A stretch of 43,823 nucleotides of DNA from Sphingobium sp. (GTDB taxonomy: Bacteria; Pseudomonadota; Alphaproteobacteria; Sphingomonadales; Sphingomonadaceae), in assembly GCA_022652485.1 (NCBI GenBank), contig JALCRK010000029.1, forward strand, positions 1 to 43,823, read 5' to 3'. The notes beneath the pieces are model-generated. The model did not search any database. It had not been told where the DNA came from and saw only the letters and a list, made by a program, of their open reading frames with translations. Shown one piece after another: positions 32,950-40,287 of this stretch (position 1 is its first letter; the number at the start of each line of letters is the position of its first letter). Made by a program: the position numbers and the translations under genes.

Positions 32950-32957
32950 CCCTCCCC

Positions 32958-34229
32958 ATGAAGCTTGAATCGATTGCCCTTCATCACGGTTACACCCCAG
33001 AGGCGACGACGCGCGCCGCCGCCGTGCCGATCTACCAGACGACGTCCTACACCTTCGATGACACGCAGCATGGCGCGGACCTGTTCGATCTGAAGGTGGA
33101 AGGGAACATCTACACCCGCATCATGAACCCGACGACAGCGGTGCTGGAAGCGCGCGTGGCGGAGATGGAGGGCGGCATCGCCGGGCTGGGTCTCGCCTCC
33201 GGCATGGCGGCGATCACCTACGCGATCCAGACCATCGCGGGTGTGGGCGACAATATCGTCTCCGTCTCGCAGCTCTATGGCGGCACCTATAACCTGTTCG
33301 TCCATGCCTTTCCGCGTCAGGGGATCGAGGTGCGCCTTGTCGATGGCGAGGATTTCGCGGCGCTGGAAGCCGCTATCGACGGGCGGACCAAGGCTGTCTT
33401 CCTCGAATCGATCGGCAACCCCGCGGGCAACATCGTCGACATCGCGCGGATCGCGGAGATCGCGCACCGGCATGGCGTGCCGGTGATGGTCGACAATACT
33501 GTCGCGACGCCGTTCCTGTGCCGCCCGATCGATCATGGCGCGGATATCGTGATCCACTCGCTCACCAAATATATCGGGGGACATGGCACGACGATCGGCG
33601 GCATGATCATCGACAGCGGGAAATTCGACTGGACGGCCGACAAGCAGCGCTTCGCCATCCTTAATGAGCCGGATCCGTCCTATCATGGCGTTACTTTCAC
33701 CGAGGCGCTGGGGCCGGCGGCCTATATCGGCCGGGTGCGCGTCGGGCCGCTGCGCAACACCGGCGCGGCACTCGCGCCGCACAGCGCATTCCTGCTGTTG
33801 CAGGGGCTGGAGACCCTCGGCCTGCGTATGGAGCGTCACTGCGAAAATGCGCAGAAGGTGGCGGAATATCTGCGCGCCCATCCCAAGGTGCGCTGGGTCA
33901 ATTATGCCGGTCTGCCGGACAGCCGATATCACGCGCTGGCCCAGAAGATGACCGGGGGCAGGGCGTCCGGCATTTTGAGCTTCGGCATCGAGGGCGGCAA
34001 GGAGGCGGGTGGCGTGTTCATCGACCGGCTGAAGATGATCCTGCGGCTGGTCAATATCGGCGACGCCAAGTCGCTCGCCTGCCACCCGGCGACGACAACC
34101 CACCGGCAGCTGAGCGACGACGAGCTGGCGAAGGCTGGCGTCAGTCAGGATCTCGTCCGCATATCGGTAGGGATCGAACACGCGGACGACATTATCGCGG
34201 ATATCGAGCAGGCGCTTGCGGGCGTCTGA
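32958..34229 (+). CDS. metY: O-acetylhomoserine aminocarboxypropyltransferase
   Basis: PLP enzyme that condenses O-acetylhomoserine with sulfide to give homocysteine, the direct sulfhydrylation route to methionine. 423 residues, typical of MetY (the related MetZ is shorter). Motifs: PIYQTTSYTFDDT, YTRIMNPTTAVLEARVAEMEGG, SGMAAITYAI, ESIGNPAGNIVDI, VDNTVATPF, and the PLP lysine in HSLTKYIGGHGT. It uses the sulfide produced by the CysH/CysI operon at 7797-11818. Its leader contains a small upstream ORF and a stem over the ribosome-binding site. Confidence 0.94.
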   Translation: MKLESIALHHGYTPEATTRAAAVPIYQTTSYTFDDTQHGADLFDLKVEGNIYTRIMNPTTAVLEARVAEMEGGIAGLGLASGMAAITYAIQTIAGVGDNIVSVSQLYGGTYNLFVHAFPRQGIEVRLVDGEDFAALEAAIDGRTKAVFLESIGNPAGNIVDIARIAEIAHRHGVPVMVDNTVATPFLCRPIDHGADIVIHSLTKYIGGHGTTIGGMIIDSGKFDWTADKQRFAILNEPDPSYHGVTFTEALGPAAYIGRVRVGPLRNTGAALAPHSAFLLLQGLETLGLRMERHCENAQKVAEYLRAHPKVRWVNYAGLPDSRYHALAQKMTGGRASGILSFGIEGGKEAGGVFIDRLKMILRLVNIGDAKSLACHPATTTHRQLSDDELAKAGVSQDLVRISVGIEHADDIIADIEQALAGV

Positions 34230-34330
34230 CGCGGGATGACGGGGCTGCGCTGCGGGATTGACCGGCGCAGCTCCACCGGATCACGGTTAATTTTCCCGTC
34301 ACCACGCGCCGCTTAGCCCGATCCTCATCC

Positions 34331-34336
34331 TATAAT
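34331..34336 (+). promoter_or_regulatory. Candidate -10 element of the chemoreceptor gene
   Basis: A perfect TATAAT sits 31 bp before the ATG at 34367, but no good -35 hexamer lies 16-18 bp upstream. GGAGAG precedes the start codon. Confidence 0.4.
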
Positions 34337-34366
34337 CAGCCTGAAACCTCAATCGGAGAGCGGATT

Positions 34367-35827
34367 ATGGATGCGGATGCTGCGGACCAACTGAAGGAGA
34401 GGCTCTCCTTCTTCAATATGGCGGGCGACGAGGATTATTACCCCTATGTTCGTCAGGCGCTGAACAAGATCGGCGACGCGAGCCTCGACAGGTTCTACCG
34501 CATGATCGCGGCGCAGCCCCACCTCGCGGAGAAGTTTACCTCGCAGGAGGCGATGAACGGCGCTCGCCGCGCGCAGGTGGCGCATTGGGGGCATCTTTTC
34601 ACCGGCCGCCCGACGCCCGAATATGCGGTGCGCGCGCAGCATATCGGCAAGGTTCACTCGAAGATCGGGCTGGAGCCGCGCTGGTATATCGGTGGCTATG
34701 CCAATGTGCTGGCGGATATCATCGTGCATCTCGTCAAAAGTTCGCCCTATGGCCGCCTGCCGGGAATGGACCGGCTGGCAAAGACGCTGGTGGCGCTGGT
34801 GCGCGCCGCAATGCTGGACATGGAGATCGCGATCTCGACCTATTTCGACTCCGAGCAGGCGATGCGCAACGAGATGCTCTCCAAGTTCGGCGAGGCGATG
34901 GGGCGGATGGCGCAGGGCGACCTCACCGTCAACATGCCGCCGATGCAGGGCCAGTTCGGCGAACTGAGCGACAATTTCAACAGTGCGATCCGTCAGCTGC
35001 ACGAGGCGATGGCGGCGGTTGCCTACAGCGTCGAGCATATTCACAGTGGCTCGGAGGAAATCCGGGTCGCGTCGGACGATTTCGCCGCACGGACAGAGCG
35101 TCAGTCGGCCTCGCTGGAGGAGACGGCGGCCGCGATGGCAGAGGTGACGGGCATGATCCAGCAGGGCGCCAGCCAGACCGCGAGCATGAACCAGACCGTC
35201 ACGATCATGCAGAAGGAAATCGCCGAGGGCGGCGAGGTGGTAGCGAGCGCGGTGGAGGCGATGGACCAGATCCACCACAGCTCCAGCGAAATTGCCCAGA
35301 TCATCGACGTGATCGAGGGCATAGCGTTCCAGACCAACCTGCTGGCGCTCAATGCTGGGGTGGAAGCCGCGCGGGCGGGTGACGCCGGGCAGGGCTTTGC
35401 CGTGGTGGCGAGCGAGGTGCGCGCGCTGGCGCAGCGTTCCTCCGAGGCGGCGCAGGGCATCAAGGATCTTATCTCCAAGAGCGGGGCGCAGGTCGAGAAG
35501 GGCGTCACGCTGGTCGGCCGCGCGGGCACCGTGCTTCAGGATATCGTCCTGCGTATCAACGGCATGAGCGGCACGATGAAGGAACTCGCCCAGGCCGCCG
35601 AGACGCAGGCGGAGACGCTCGATCATGTCAACGCGGCGGTGGGAGATATGGACCGCATGACCCAGCAGAACGCCGCGATGGCGGAGCAGAGCAACGCGGC
35701 ATCGCGCACACTGGCGGTTGAGGCGGATTCGCTGAGCGCCCTGATCAAGAAATTCCGGGTTGCCCTGAGCGCCAACCGGGTGCGCGAGGCGGCCAAGGGC
35801 AAGACGGGCTATCGCGCCGCGGCCTGA
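34367..35827 (+). CDS. Globin-coupled sensor methyl-accepting chemotaxis protein
   Basis: 486 residues without a transmembrane segment: an N-terminal sensor globin (about residues 1-165) joined to a cytoplasmic MCP signalling domain, as in HemAT. The heme-ligand (proximal) histidine is predicted as H97 in GKVHSKIGLEPRWYIGGY, the hallmark of the family. A linker with a HAMP-like feel (MGRMAQGDLTVNMP, about residue 183) leads to the coiled coil. The hairpin tip that binds CheW/CheA reads EGIAFQTNLLALNAGVEAARAGDAGQGFAVVASEVRAL in part (about residues 316-355). Oxygen sensing is known for HemAT relatives. No che genes are near, so it is an orphan receptor. Confidence 0.93.
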   Translation: MDADAADQLKERLSFFNMAGDEDYYPYVRQALNKIGDASLDRFYRMIAAQPHLAEKFTSQEAMNGARRAQVAHWGHLFTGRPTPEYAVRAQHIGKVHSKIGLEPRWYIGGYANVLADIIVHLVKSSPYGRLPGMDRLAKTLVALVRAAMLDMEIAISTYFDSEQAMRNEMLSKFGEAMGRMAQGDLTVNMPPMQGQFGELSDNFNSAIRQLHEAMAAVAYSVEHIHSGSEEIRVASDDFAARTERQSASLEETAAAMAEVTGMIQQGASQTASMNQTVTIMQKEIAEGGEVVASAVEAMDQIHHSSSEIAQIIDVIEGIAFQTNLLALNAGVEAARAGDAGQGFAVVASEVRALAQRSSEAAQGIKDLISKSGAQVEKGVTLVGRAGTVLQDIVLRINGMSGTMKELAQAAETQAETLDHVNAAVGDMDRMTQQNAAMAEQSNAASRTLAVEADSLSALIKKFRVALSANRVREAAKGKTGYRAAA

Positions 35828-35853
35828 CGGGCGTTCGAAAAGGTTTGGAGAGG

Positions 35854-35887
35854 GGCGGGGAGACTGTGCTGCGCGCAGCTCCCCGCC
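35854..35887. terminator. Strong hairpin between convergent genes
   Basis: GGCGGGGAG (35854-35862) pairs perfectly with CTCCCCGCC (35879-35887), with a further CTG/CAG pairing inside the loop. It lies between the convergent chemoreceptor and lipoprotein genes. There is no T-run, so efficient intrinsic termination is uncertain. Confidence 0.5.
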
Positions 35888-35893
35888 TGACGT

Positions 35894-36589
35894 TCAGGGT
35901 GCGAGCTTCAGCACTGCCATCGGAACCGCGCGGGTCTGCGGCGTTATCTTCCACACGACCTGTTTGCCGCGCGGCGTATCCGTCGCCCCGCTTTCCTCGT
36001 TCTGGCTGACGATCTCGGCATCGGTGGTGAGGGTGAAGGTGCCGTTGCGTTCTTTCGCCGCCTTGTCGCCGCCGCCCATTCCTCCCATGTCTCCCATAGG
36101 GGACGCATCGCCGGCATTGCCGAACGCGGGTGCCTGCATCCGCACCTTGCCGTCGGCGCGCACTTCCACCGCGAGGAACGGGATGATGGCCTTCGCGTCG
36201 ATGTTGAACGGGAACAGGAAGCTGTGGTCGAGCCTGCCGCTGATCCGGTAGTCGACGCTGAGCTTGTGGTCGCCGATCACTTTGACGGAGCGGAAGCCCT
36301 TTTCCTTGGCAAGCGCCTCGGCAATCTCGCGCGCCTTCGTCATTGCCGCTTCCTGCTTCTTGGCGGGTGACGCGGTCGCGCCCGGCTTGTCTTCGCCATT
36401 TGCGCCTGCTGCATCGGGCGTTATCGCCTCGTCCTGCTCGCTCACCACAACCTCGCCCACATATACAAAGGTGAACGCACCATCCTTGCGGATGTCGAGG
36501 CTGGAGGTGAATTTGCCGGGGCTGAGCAGACAGCCGGACAGCAAAAGCAGCGGCGCAAGCGCGGCGCAGACACGGGCAAATCTGGTCAT
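35894..36589 (-). CDS. Lipoprotein of unknown function
   Basis: 231 residues with a lipoprotein signal peptide (ALAPLLLLSGCLL, lipobox LSGC). The mature part opens FTSSLDIRKDGAFTFVYVGEV, followed by a low-complexity Ala/Gly/Glu/Lys stretch (about residues 57-85), a helix, and beta-rich sequence with MGDMGGMGGGD near residue 165. The opening resembles LppM-like domains, but I do not make that assignment firm. GGGGGAG lies before the ATG. Its 5' end faces rlmB on the same strand, 32 bp away, so it may be transcribed with rlmB. Confidence 0.75.
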   Translation of the reverse strand: MTRFARVCAALAPLLLLSGCLLSPGKFTSSLDIRKDGAFTFVYVGEVVVSEQDEAITPDAAGANGEDKPGATASPAKKQEAAMTKAREIAEALAKEKGFRSVKVIGDHKLSVDYRISGRLDHSFLFPFNIDAKAIIPFLAVEVRADGKVRMQAPAFGNAGDASPMGDMGGMGGGDKAAKERNGTFTLTTDAEIVSQNEESGATDTPRGKQVVWKITPQTRAVPMAVLKLAP

Positions 36590-36621
36590 GGCACTCCCCC
36601 TTCGTTCGAGGGATCAGTCAA

Positions 36622-37377
36622 TCACCGATTGGTCGCGGCGTAAAGCGCAATCGCGGCGGCGTTGGAGACGTTGAGGCTCTCCATGCGCGCGCTGATCGGC
36701 AGCTTAGCGATCATGTCGCAATGCTCCATGCTATTGTGGCGCAGGCCATCCCCTTCGGCACCGAGCACCAGCGCGACCTTTGTGGTGCCGTCGAGTGCGG
36801 TGGCGAGCGTTTCCTTCGCTTCGCCGTCAAGGCCGATGCGCCAGTATCCGGCCTCCGCGATCTCATCGAGCGCGCGGGCGAGGTTCACCACCCGCACCCA
36901 CGGCACGATCTCCAGTGCGCCACTCGCCGCGCGGGCGAGCACGCCCGATTCGGGCGGCGCGTGCCGGTCCTGCGTCACGATCGCGAGCGCATCGAACGCG
37001 GCGGCGGAACGGAAGATCGCGCCGACATTATGCGGGTCCGTCACCTGATCGAGCACGAGGATGGGGCGCGCCTTCTGCCCTTCTTCTTCCGCGCCCTGTT
37101 CCAGCACGTCGCCCAGCCAAACATCCTCCAGCGGCTCGACCTCGCAGACGATGCCCTGATGCGGCGCATCGCTGGGCACCATCCGTCCGAGATCCGCGAC
37201 ATCGGAATAGACGATGGGCAATACGGGCGGCAGTTCCAGCGCGTTGATGACCTCGCGCGTGCCCCAGATCTTGCGCACCACCCGGTCCGGATTGGCGAGC
37301 GCGGCGATGACGGCATGGCGCCCATATAGGCGGGGATAGCCGCTCTTGGGCTTGCCGGTTCTGTGTCCTCTTTTCAT
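36622..37377 (-). CDS. rlmB: 23S rRNA (guanosine-2'-O)-methyltransferase, RlmB/TrmH family
   Basis: SPOUT-class methyltransferase; RlmB methylates G2251 of 23S rRNA. 251 residues from the ATG at 37377, preceded by AGAGG; an ATG seven codons upstream has no ribosome-binding site. An N-terminal substrate-binding domain starts PRLYGRHAVIAALANP. SPOUT motifs are intact: DPHNVGAIFRSA, LVLGAEGDGLR and the knot ESLNVSNAAAIALY. Other TrmH-family targets are possible, but the overall layout is that of RlmB. Confidence 0.9.
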   Translation of the reverse strand: MKRGHRTGKPKSGYPRLYGRHAVIAALANPDRVVRKIWGTREVINALELPPVLPIVYSDVADLGRMVPSDAPHQGIVCEVEPLEDVWLGDVLEQGAEEEGQKARPILVLDQVTDPHNVGAIFRSAAAFDALAIVTQDRHAPPESGVLARAASGALEIVPWVRVVNLARALDEIAEAGYWRIGLDGEAKETLATALDGTTKVALVLGAEGDGLRHNSMEHCDMIAKLPISARMESLNVSNAAAIALYAATNR

Positions 37378-37470
37378 GGTGCCTCTTTTCACCATCAAGC
37401 ATTGACAGGCAAGCCTCCATTCGCCATGAGCGCGCTTCCGATGACGAAAGCCCTTCCGGGCCGCATCTGA

Positions 37471-37556
37471 GGACAGGTGGCCGAGTGGTTAATGGCAGCA
37501 GACTGTAAATCTGCCCGCGAGAGCGTACGCTGGTTCGAATCCAGCCCTGTCCACCA
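37471..37556 (+). tRNA. tRNA-Tyr (anticodon GTA)
   Basis: Acceptor GGACAGG pairs with CCTGTCC; anticodon stem GCAGA/TCTGC with loop CTGTAAA gives anticodon GTA; a long variable arm (CCCGCGAGAGCGTACG) is typical of tRNA-Tyr; T-arm CTGG-TTCGAAT-CCAG; discriminator A and encoded CCA. 86 nt. The integrase gene starts 197 bp downstream in the same direction, so the 3' end of this tRNA is the likely attachment site. Confidence 0.96.
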
Positions 37557-37670
37557 CCCCCTTATCCGCAAGCATCCACGAATGACCGTGGAAATCCCGG
37601 AAAACCTGGGGTATTCTGCACTTCTTGGCCCGCATTTGTCCGCTGCTGTTTGCATGCAGCCGGAGGCTAG

Positions 37671-37746
37671 TGTGGGAGGGATGTGGGAGTAAGTTGGCTT
37701 ACTCCCACACTGCACCCCTCCCAAGGTGGGCTTGAAAGTGTGGGAG
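37671..37746 (+). promoter_or_regulatory. Repeat-rich operator in front of the integrase
   Basis: The octamer TGTGGGAG occurs at 37671, 37682 and 37739 and inverted at 37702. The second and the inverted copy are the arms of a perfect 12-bp inverted repeat, TGTGGGAGTAAG-TTGG-CTTACTCCCACA (37682-37709). The third copy overlaps the integrase ribosome-binding site. These are likely integrase arm sites or operator sites. Confidence 0.6.
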
Positions 37747-37752
37747 GAAGAA

Positions 37753-38964
37753 ATGGGCAAGCTCACGGCGGTAGCGGTCAAGGCAGCGATGGCGAATCCT
37801 GGCACCTATCAGGATGGCGATGGATTGGTTCTCAGGGTCGATAAGCGTGGTGGAGCCTATTGGGTCCTCAGGCTCCAGCGAGACGGCAAGCGACAGGATA
37901 TCGGCTTGGGTAGCGCCAAGCAGATGACACTTGCGGAAGCGCGGCAAAAAGCCACGGTCTTGCGTAAGGCGGTTAAGGTCGACCACCGCGATGTTCTGGC
38001 CGAGAAAAAAGACGAGGCCGCCGCCAAGGTGACGTTCCGCGCTGCCGCGACTCAGTACCACAGCGAGAACGAAGCGGGCTGGAAAAGCACGGTCTATGCG
38101 CGCCAGTGGCTCGCCAGTCTCGAAAACTATGCCTTTCCGAAGCTGGGTGACATGCCGACGGGCAGCATCAGCAGTGCTGATATCATCGCTGTGCTGACGC
38201 CGATCTGGCAGGAAATCCCCGATACCGCCCGTCAGGTCCGCAATCGGATTTGCGCTGTGCTGGATTATTCTCATGCCAAAGGCTGGCGTTCCCGAGAGGC
38301 CCCATCGGGCAATGGCAGCCTGAAGGCGGGTCGCGGTCTGCCACGGCAAGTGAAGGTGCGTGAGAATCGCAAAGCCATGCCCTATGTCGCGCTGCCCGGA
38401 TTCCTCACAGCCTTACGCCGTAAACCATCCTTCGGGCGGCTTGCGCTGGAGCTGCTCATCTTGACTGGAGTGCGCAGTCAGGAGGTCCGTCTGGCGACAT
38501 GGTCCGAATTTGACCTAGAGAGCCGGTTGTGGACGATCCCCGCCGAGCACATGAAGCGAAACAAGGCGCATATCGTGCCGCTGTCTGACGAGGCTCTGGC
38601 CGTGCTTGCAAAAGCCGATGCCCTGCGGATGTCTGAGAGCGATGTCGTGTTCCCCGGCGTGGCAGGTAAGCCTATGTCTGACATGACGCTGCTCAAGGTG
38701 CTGCGCGACATGAGCGAACCATACCACGTCCACGGCTTCCGCTCTGCGTTCACTGATTGGGCAGCAAATGAGGGCATCCCCGATGCCGTGGTAGAAGCTG
38801 CTCTCGCGCACAAGACGCCCGACGCTGTCCAGGCTGCCTATCGCCGCACAACCTATCTCGGCACACCCGACCAGCCGGGCGCCCGCGTGAAGTTGATGGC
38901 TGCCTGGGGGCGTTACTGCCTAGGGGTGGCGACGGGCGCGGACAGGGCAGCCCCGCCGGCTTGA
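37753..38964 (+). CDS. Tyrosine recombinase / P4-type integrase
   Basis: 403 residues from the ATG at 37753, with GGGAGG 6 bases upstream. The N-terminal part (GTYQDGDGLVLRVDKRGGAYW, about residues 17-60) is the DUF4102-like arm-binding domain of P4-type integrases; a core-binding helical domain follows (about 95-190), then the catalytic domain. Catalytic residues: R in LTGVRSQEVRLATW, K/H region NKAHIVPLS, H-x-x-R in YHVHGFRSAF, H in ALAHKTPDAV and the tyrosine nucleophile in AYRRTTYLG. It catalyses site-specific integration and excision of the element, probably at tRNA-Tyr. Confidence 0.93.
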   Translation: MGKLTAVAVKAAMANPGTYQDGDGLVLRVDKRGGAYWVLRLQRDGKRQDIGLGSAKQMTLAEARQKATVLRKAVKVDHRDVLAEKKDEAAAKVTFRAAATQYHSENEAGWKSTVYARQWLASLENYAFPKLGDMPTGSISSADIIAVLTPIWQEIPDTARQVRNRICAVLDYSHAKGWRSREAPSGNGSLKAGRGLPRQVKVRENRKAMPYVALPGFLTALRRKPSFGRLALELLILTGVRSQEVRLATWSEFDLESRLWTIPAEHMKRNKAHIVPLSDEALAVLAKADALRMSESDVVFPGVAGKPMSDMTLLKVLRDMSEPYHVHGFRSAFTDWAANEGIPDAVVEAALAHKTPDAVQAAYRRTTYLGTPDQPGARVKLMAAWGRYCLGVATGADRAAPPA

Positions 38965-39031
38965 GTGTGGGATCAGCTTACCGATGCTCTCGCGCAGCAA
39001 CTGAGACGAGAGGCAAACTCTCACCTTGAGC

Positions 39032-39054
39032 GTCGCTCTAAAATTCGGAGCGAC
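39032..39054. other. Hairpin between convergent integrase and transglycosylase genes
   Basis: GTCGCTC-TAAAATTCG-GAGCGAC is a perfect 7-bp inverted repeat with a 9-base loop, two bases beyond the transglycosylase stop. It lacks a T-run and may still act as a weak bidirectional terminator. Confidence 0.4.
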
Positions 39055-39056
39055 CG

Positions 39057-39713
39057 CTAAAAGCGCCAATGGCGAAGCACTTCGCGGACATAGCCAGGAG
39101 TCTCGCCATTGCGGGGAATGCCGCCTGCACGTTCAACGGCGCCGGGACCTGCATTGTAGGCAGCTACCGCGAGGTGGACTACGCCAAACCTGTCGAGCAT
39201 CTGCCGCAGGTATCGCGCTGCGCCGAAGATGTTGGCCATTGGATCGAAGCGATTGAAGACCCCAAGCTCTTTTGCCGTATCGGGCATCAGCTGCCCAAGG
39301 CCCGCGGCACCCGCCGGGCTGACAGCCAAAGGGTTGTAACGAGATTCTGTCCATACGAGCGCATCAAGCAGGCCCGCAGGCAATGAGTACTTCGCCTCAG
39401 CGGCATAGATGTGAGGCAAGTAGGTTGCTCGCCGAAACCCGGATGGGGCCGGCTTGGTATTGGGCTCGTATCTGTATGGCAGGTTGACCCGGCCATCGTC
39501 CGCCACTGACAGGCGCGGTGCTGGGGCGGTCTGCGCGGAACGCCAGAGCCCATGCTCGACCAGTTGGAAGCCGTTTGATGCTTCCGCAATCCGAATGCCT
39601 TCGGATGGGATCGCCGCAGCGCCGTTCGTAGCTGGCGCTGCCATGTCCTGAGCACTGGCCGGGATAGCAGAAGTGATCGCGATGCCCGCGACCAAGAGAG
39701 TTCTGATTGTCAT
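39057..39713 (-). CDS. VirB1-like lytic transglycosylase
   Basis: 218 residues from the ATG at 39713 (AAGGA upstream), with a signal peptide (RTLLVAGIAITSAIPASA, cleavage before QDMA). A variable region of about 75 residues leads to an SLT domain: HIYAAEAKYSLPAGLLDALVWTESRYNP with catalytic E123, GAAGLGQLMPDTAKELGV and VAAYNAGPGAVERAGG. Such enzymes cut peptidoglycan to make room for secretion machines; in type IV systems this is VirB1. The adjacent truncated VirB2-like gene supports that origin. No other type IV genes are nearby, so it is probably a leftover. A free-standing housekeeping role cannot be excluded. Confidence 0.85.
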   Translation of the reverse strand: MTIRTLLVAGIAITSAIPASAQDMAAPATNGAAAIPSEGIRIAEASNGFQLVEHGLWRSAQTAPAPRLSVADDGRVNLPYRYEPNTKPAPSGFRRATYLPHIYAAEAKYSLPAGLLDALVWTESRYNPLAVSPAGAAGLGQLMPDTAKELGVFNRFDPMANIFGAARYLRQMLDRFGVVHLAVAAYNAGPGAVERAGGIPRNGETPGYVREVLRHWRF

Positions 39714-39727
39714 TTCTCGATCCTTGT

Positions 39728-39937
39728 CTAGCCGAATCGAGTGAGAACATATAAAGAACAATTGATGTAGGTGAACTTCGTGAGGGCAGGGGTGAAGGTC
39801 GTGTCAGCGCCCGCATAGGCGGCGCTCGCCGCAAGCGCCGCGACTGCGACCGGGATGGCAATGTTGAGGACGCTGCCAAGGTTCCTTGGGCCGAGACCTG
39901 TGACGCCGACGCGTCGGGGGAGGTTGAGAGACTGCAT
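39728..39937 (-). pseudogene. Truncated VirB2/TrbC-like pilin gene
   Basis: A 69-codon frame with a good ribosome-binding site (CGGAG, 7 bases upstream) and a signal-peptide-like helix (VLNIAIPVAVAALAASAAYA) followed by GADTTFTPALTKFT, which matches the start of mature VirB2/TrbC pilins in sphingomonad type IV systems. After that the expected two hydrophobic helices are missing; the frame runs into YINCSLYVLTRFG and a stop, in AT-rich sequence that seems to be the promoter region of the transglycosylase. I read this as a deletion that removed most of the pilin gene. Assignment rests on a short match. Confidence 0.55.
39744..39759 (-). promoter_or_regulatory. Direct repeat GTTCT-N6-GTTCT upstream of the transglycosylase
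   Basis: Read on the minus strand this is GTTCTTTATATGTTCT, two GTTCT copies with 11-bp period, 31 bp before the transglycosylase ATG. The same arrangement occurs at 40200-40215 in front of the HTH gene, in the direction of transcription in both cases. Confidence 0.45.
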
Positions 39938-39962
39938 GTGAAGCTCCGGTTGGAGGGGTGGT

Positions 39963-39986
39963 CACAGCGTTCTTGCGTTCGCTGTG
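39963..39986. promoter_or_regulatory. Inverted repeat upstream of the pilin remnant
   Basis: CACAGCG-N10-CGCTGTG, perfect 7-bp arms, 26-49 bp upstream of the pilin start codon. GTTC also occurs at 39969, 39977 and 39988, the last two with an 11-bp period. Likely an operator. Confidence 0.4.
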
Positions 39987-40199
39987 TGTTCCACATGCAT
40001 CTAGGAAATGGTCGTAGGAAAGAGTTGTGCTCCGATCTCCGCTGAAGGTGGAAAGATGTGGACGCATTTTTTGCTGCCCAACGCTTCATGCCGACGATAA
40101 TGCCGATAAATCAGTCTTCTTGCGTCGGTGACTTCCGTCACGTCCGCCGTGATTCGGCGACGACTGGGATAGAGGAACTGATTCGCCTCGAAACGAGAT

Positions 40200-40215
40200 G
40201 TTCTATGTATGTTCT
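40200..40215 (+). promoter_or_regulatory. Direct repeat GTTCT-N6-GTTCT upstream of the HTH gene
   Basis: GTTCTATGTATGTTCT, two GTTCT copies with 11-bp period, 73 bp before the ATG of the HTH gene at 40288. It matches the arrangement at 39744-39759. Confidence 0.45.
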
Positions 40216-40287
40216 TTTCGTTTTCCTACATGCGACAATTCGCGATATGCCTGCGACTCGCACCATTGCAGAAACAAGGAGACTACA

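Larger units (their letters stand above)
39938..40287. other. 350-bp divergent intergenic region of the island
   Basis: No gene is supported here. It separates the minus-strand pilin remnant from the plus-strand HTH gene and is less GC-rich than its surroundings. It holds a 7-bp inverted repeat (39963-39986), two adjacent 5-bp-stem palindromes (40128-40141 and 40145-40159) and a GTTCT direct repeat (40200-40215), so it is probably a regulatory region for both directions. Confidence 0.6.

Noticed and set aside
32786..32957. SAM-II or another known SAM riboswitch ahead of metY
   Set aside because: The typical conserved cores and pseudoknot could not be found; the structure present is better described as a stem over the ribosome-binding site with a small upstream ORF. 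A covariance-model search would settle it.
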